DNA of 6,574 nucleotides from Silvanigrellales bacterium (lineage in GTDB: Bacteria; Bdellovibrionota_B; Oligoflexia; Silvanigrellales; Silvanigrellaceae), in contig JANQPW010000964.1 of assembly GCA_028285285.1 (NCBI GenBank), positions 1 through 6,574 of the forward strand, in the 5' to 3' direction. Numbering within the stretch: the first letter of the stretch is position 1; each line of letters begins with the position of its first letter. The notes below the pieces were generated by a model. The model saw nothing but the letters and a program-made list of their open reading frames with translations, was not told where the DNA came from and made no database searches. The position numbers and the translations under genes were made by a program. This document shows positions 5,354 through 6,574 of this stretch, piece after piece.

Positions 5354-6328
5354 TTAACCTCTTGTGCCCATGGTCCAAAAAACAACATCCGATTCCGCGG
5401 AGATCCCATTGAAATAGATTGTGCTTTTTGAGTCGGGATCAGGAACAATCACAGTGGCTTGCCCTGCCTTAAGGGTTCGGGTTTCCAACCAGCCACCGCT
5501 TCCACGAACGGCATCAGTTTCTTTGATGTCACCGGCACTATTCCACTTGCGTTCGACTCTGTATGTATCACCATCGGTTTGGGCGACACCGTTCTGAACG
5601 ACAGCGCTTCCTGACTCCACAAAGAACATCTCTTGATTCTGAACGTGCCTGTGGAGCCCAACGGCAGAACCAGCGAGAAGCAGGTTTCTGTCCATAAAAC
5701 TCAAAAGGGGATTCACCAGTCGTCCTTGCCACTCACCAATCCCTCGGTCTGAGATGCTGGCACCGCCCACCACAACGGTACCCTGGCCAGCGTGGGCTGA
5801 GTGGGGGTCTATTTCATTTTCAAAATGAAGTTGGTTTTTGCCACGCACAAACATGGGATGAACCGTTTCCGAAAAGATCTCAGAGTTGTCGGATAAGACT
5901 CTAAAGTGGATCTCAGAAACAACGTGTTTTCCTGAAAAGTCCGTCGCATCGTCCGTTTGCAGTCGAAAAAGCGTGGAGCTTTCATCTTGGAGTCCCACAA
6001 TTGTGAAAGCAGGCAGAGAAATTTCGCTGACCTCCCACTCTCCGGTTCGCCGAAGATGCTTCACGGAGAATTCCGCCGTTGCATTGTGCAGAGGTCTTGT
6101 GTACCGGAGCTCAAGGAACCTGCTTCCTTCTGAGTCCCAGCCTCGAGCAAGTTGAAAATCAACTGCCTGCTCACGTCTCTCTACGTTCCAAGAAGCCTGC
6201 CAGTGCTTCCACACCTCCAAATTGAGAGGACCTTCAAAAGAGCTCTGGATCACATCACCAGGTTTGGCCAAGGCGATGGAAATGGGGGTGAAAGCGAGGC
6301 TGATGAGCATTTTCGTAGTCAGTTTCAT
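5354..6328 (-). CDS. Secreted protein with C-terminal degenerate cupin domain
   Basis: This gene encodes 324 residues and no cysteines. A signal peptide with K2 and K6, a hydrophobic core at about 8-20 and a likely cut after ALA (residue 21) sends it to the periplasm or outside. Residues 22 to about 200 form an unrecognised, probably beta-rich region. A cupin-like domain follows. Motif 1 fits G(X)5HXH(X)4E(X)6G exactly: G220, H226, H228, E233, G240, and the lead-in LVNPLLSFMDRNLLLAG looks like other HxH cupins. Motif 2 is degenerate: G289, P298, S300 where Gly is usual, T303 where the metal-binding His is usual, and N307. About 48 residues separate the two motifs, far more than the minimal cupin, including a charged segment at 252-280. 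The start follows AAAGGA (6343-6338) by nine bases. Enzyme activity cannot be assigned, and metal binding with only three ligands is uncertain. Confidence 0.8.
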   Translation of the reverse strand: MKLTTKMLISLAFTPISIALAKPGDVIQSSFEGPLNLEVWKHWQASWNVERREQAVDFQLARGWDSEGSRFLELRYTRPLHNATAEFSVKHLRRTGEWEVSEISLPAFTIVGLQDESSTLFRLQTDDATDFSGKHVVSEIHFRVLSDNSEIFSETVHPMFVRGKNQLHFENEIDPHSAHAGQGTVVVGGASISDRGIGEWQGRLVNPLLSFMDRNLLLAGSAVGLHRHVQNQEMFFVESGSAVVQNGVAQTDGDTYRVERKWNSAGDIKETDAVRGSGGWLETRTLKAGQATVIVPDPDSKSTIYFNGISAESDVVFWTMGTRG

Positions 6329-6337
6329 AGTTTATTG

Positions 6338-6366
6338 TCCTTTCAATCAATCTGTCACGTTGAAAG
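6338..6366 (-). promoter_or_regulatory. Inverted repeat overlapping the cupin gene ribosome site
   Basis: CTTTCAA at 6340-6346 and TTGAAAG at 6360-6366 are perfect 7-bp arms around a 13-base spacer. In the - strand mRNA the downstream arm ends within AAAGGA (6343-6338), the ribosome site of the cupin-like gene, so folding would partly hide it. It could also be a DNA operator. No good -10 element was found; a TTGATA at 6403-6398 on the - strand might be a -35, but its partner is poor. Confidence 0.4.
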
Positions 6367-6523
6367 AGTAGCCCGCAAAAGATGTGAGAGCTTGCGATAT
6401 CAAGACAAAGAGGTGTTCATTCCGGCCATTTTCAGAGAAATTCTCTCACAGGCCTATCGTGGAGGCTTGCGGCTGATTGCTCCGCTTTCTTGGGAGTCAA
6501 ACTCGCTTGAGGTGGGAGTCAAT

Positions 6524-6574
6524 ATGAGGGCGGTGACAGAGGCCACCTCCGCCCAAAGCCAGCGGTGGTGGTGT
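6524..6574 (+). CDS. Possible 5' end of a divergent gene cut by the window
   Basis: An ATG at 6524 follows GGGAG at 6514-6518 by five bases and stays open to the window edge, giving 17 codons beginning MRAVTEATS. The same frame is open further upstream, with weaker starts at GTG 6413 and TTG 6392. The fragment is too short to show a domain and has no clear signal peptide. A competing - strand frame covers the same bases, so the call is weak. Confidence 0.2.
   Translation, partial: MRAVTEATSAQSQRWWC

Larger units (their letters stand above)
6329..6574. other. Upstream region of cupin gene; edge ORFs uncertain
   Basis: Besides the ribosome-site dyad, this region holds the near-palindrome AGAGAAATTCTCT (6434-6446), a direct repeat TGGGAGTCAA (6491-6500 and 6513-6522) and a GC-rich dyad (GGGCGG at 6528-6533 with CCGCCC at 6549-6554). 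On the - strand one frame is open from the right edge to a TAG at 6456-6454 (39 codons), which could be the end of an upstream gene. On the + strand another frame is open to the edge. Base composition does not separate these options. Confidence 0.4.

Overview
The window looks like a piece of a Bdellovibrionota-type chromosome (Bdellovibrio and relatives). By eye the GC content is close to 50%. The best lineage clue is a TIGR02147/DUF4423-type HTH protein, a family I know mainly from Bdellovibrio-like bacteria and Fibrobacter. It sits next to a secreted protein with a GNGG...C and LHExxYRE layout that I associate with Bdellovibrio-like secretomes. This assignment is an inference from family memory, not from a search.

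Layout. Bases 1-278 hold no convincing gene but many short inverted repeats. Four genes follow on the + strand. Two are lipoprotein genes 40 bases apart (279-1055 and 1096-2634). After a 167-base gap, which contains a possible 19-codon ORF and a 12-base direct repeat, comes a secreted HEMIYRE protein (GTG start, 2802-3815). Its TGA stop overlaps the TTG start of the HTH regulator gene (3812-4636). Two genes on the - strand converge on these: a small secreted protein (5196-4672) and, upstream of it, a secreted protein with a C-terminal cupin-like domain (6328-5354). The last 246 bases hold the upstream region of the cupin gene and perhaps the first codons of a divergent + strand gene cut by the window edge.

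How the genes may work together. Five of the six genes encode exported proteins: two lipoproteins and three with Sec-type signal peptides. The sixth is a cytoplasmic DNA-binding-type protein whose translation appears coupled to a secreted protein. The simplest reading is an envelope or secretome locus in which the regulator controls the secreted protein and perhaps its neighbours. No enzymatic function can be assigned with confidence. The two sites that look most functional are the degenerate cupin metal site (H226, H228, E233, with Thr where the second-motif His should be) and the HExxY motif in the GTG-start protein. No tRNA, rRNA, CRISPR array, transposase or integrase was seen.
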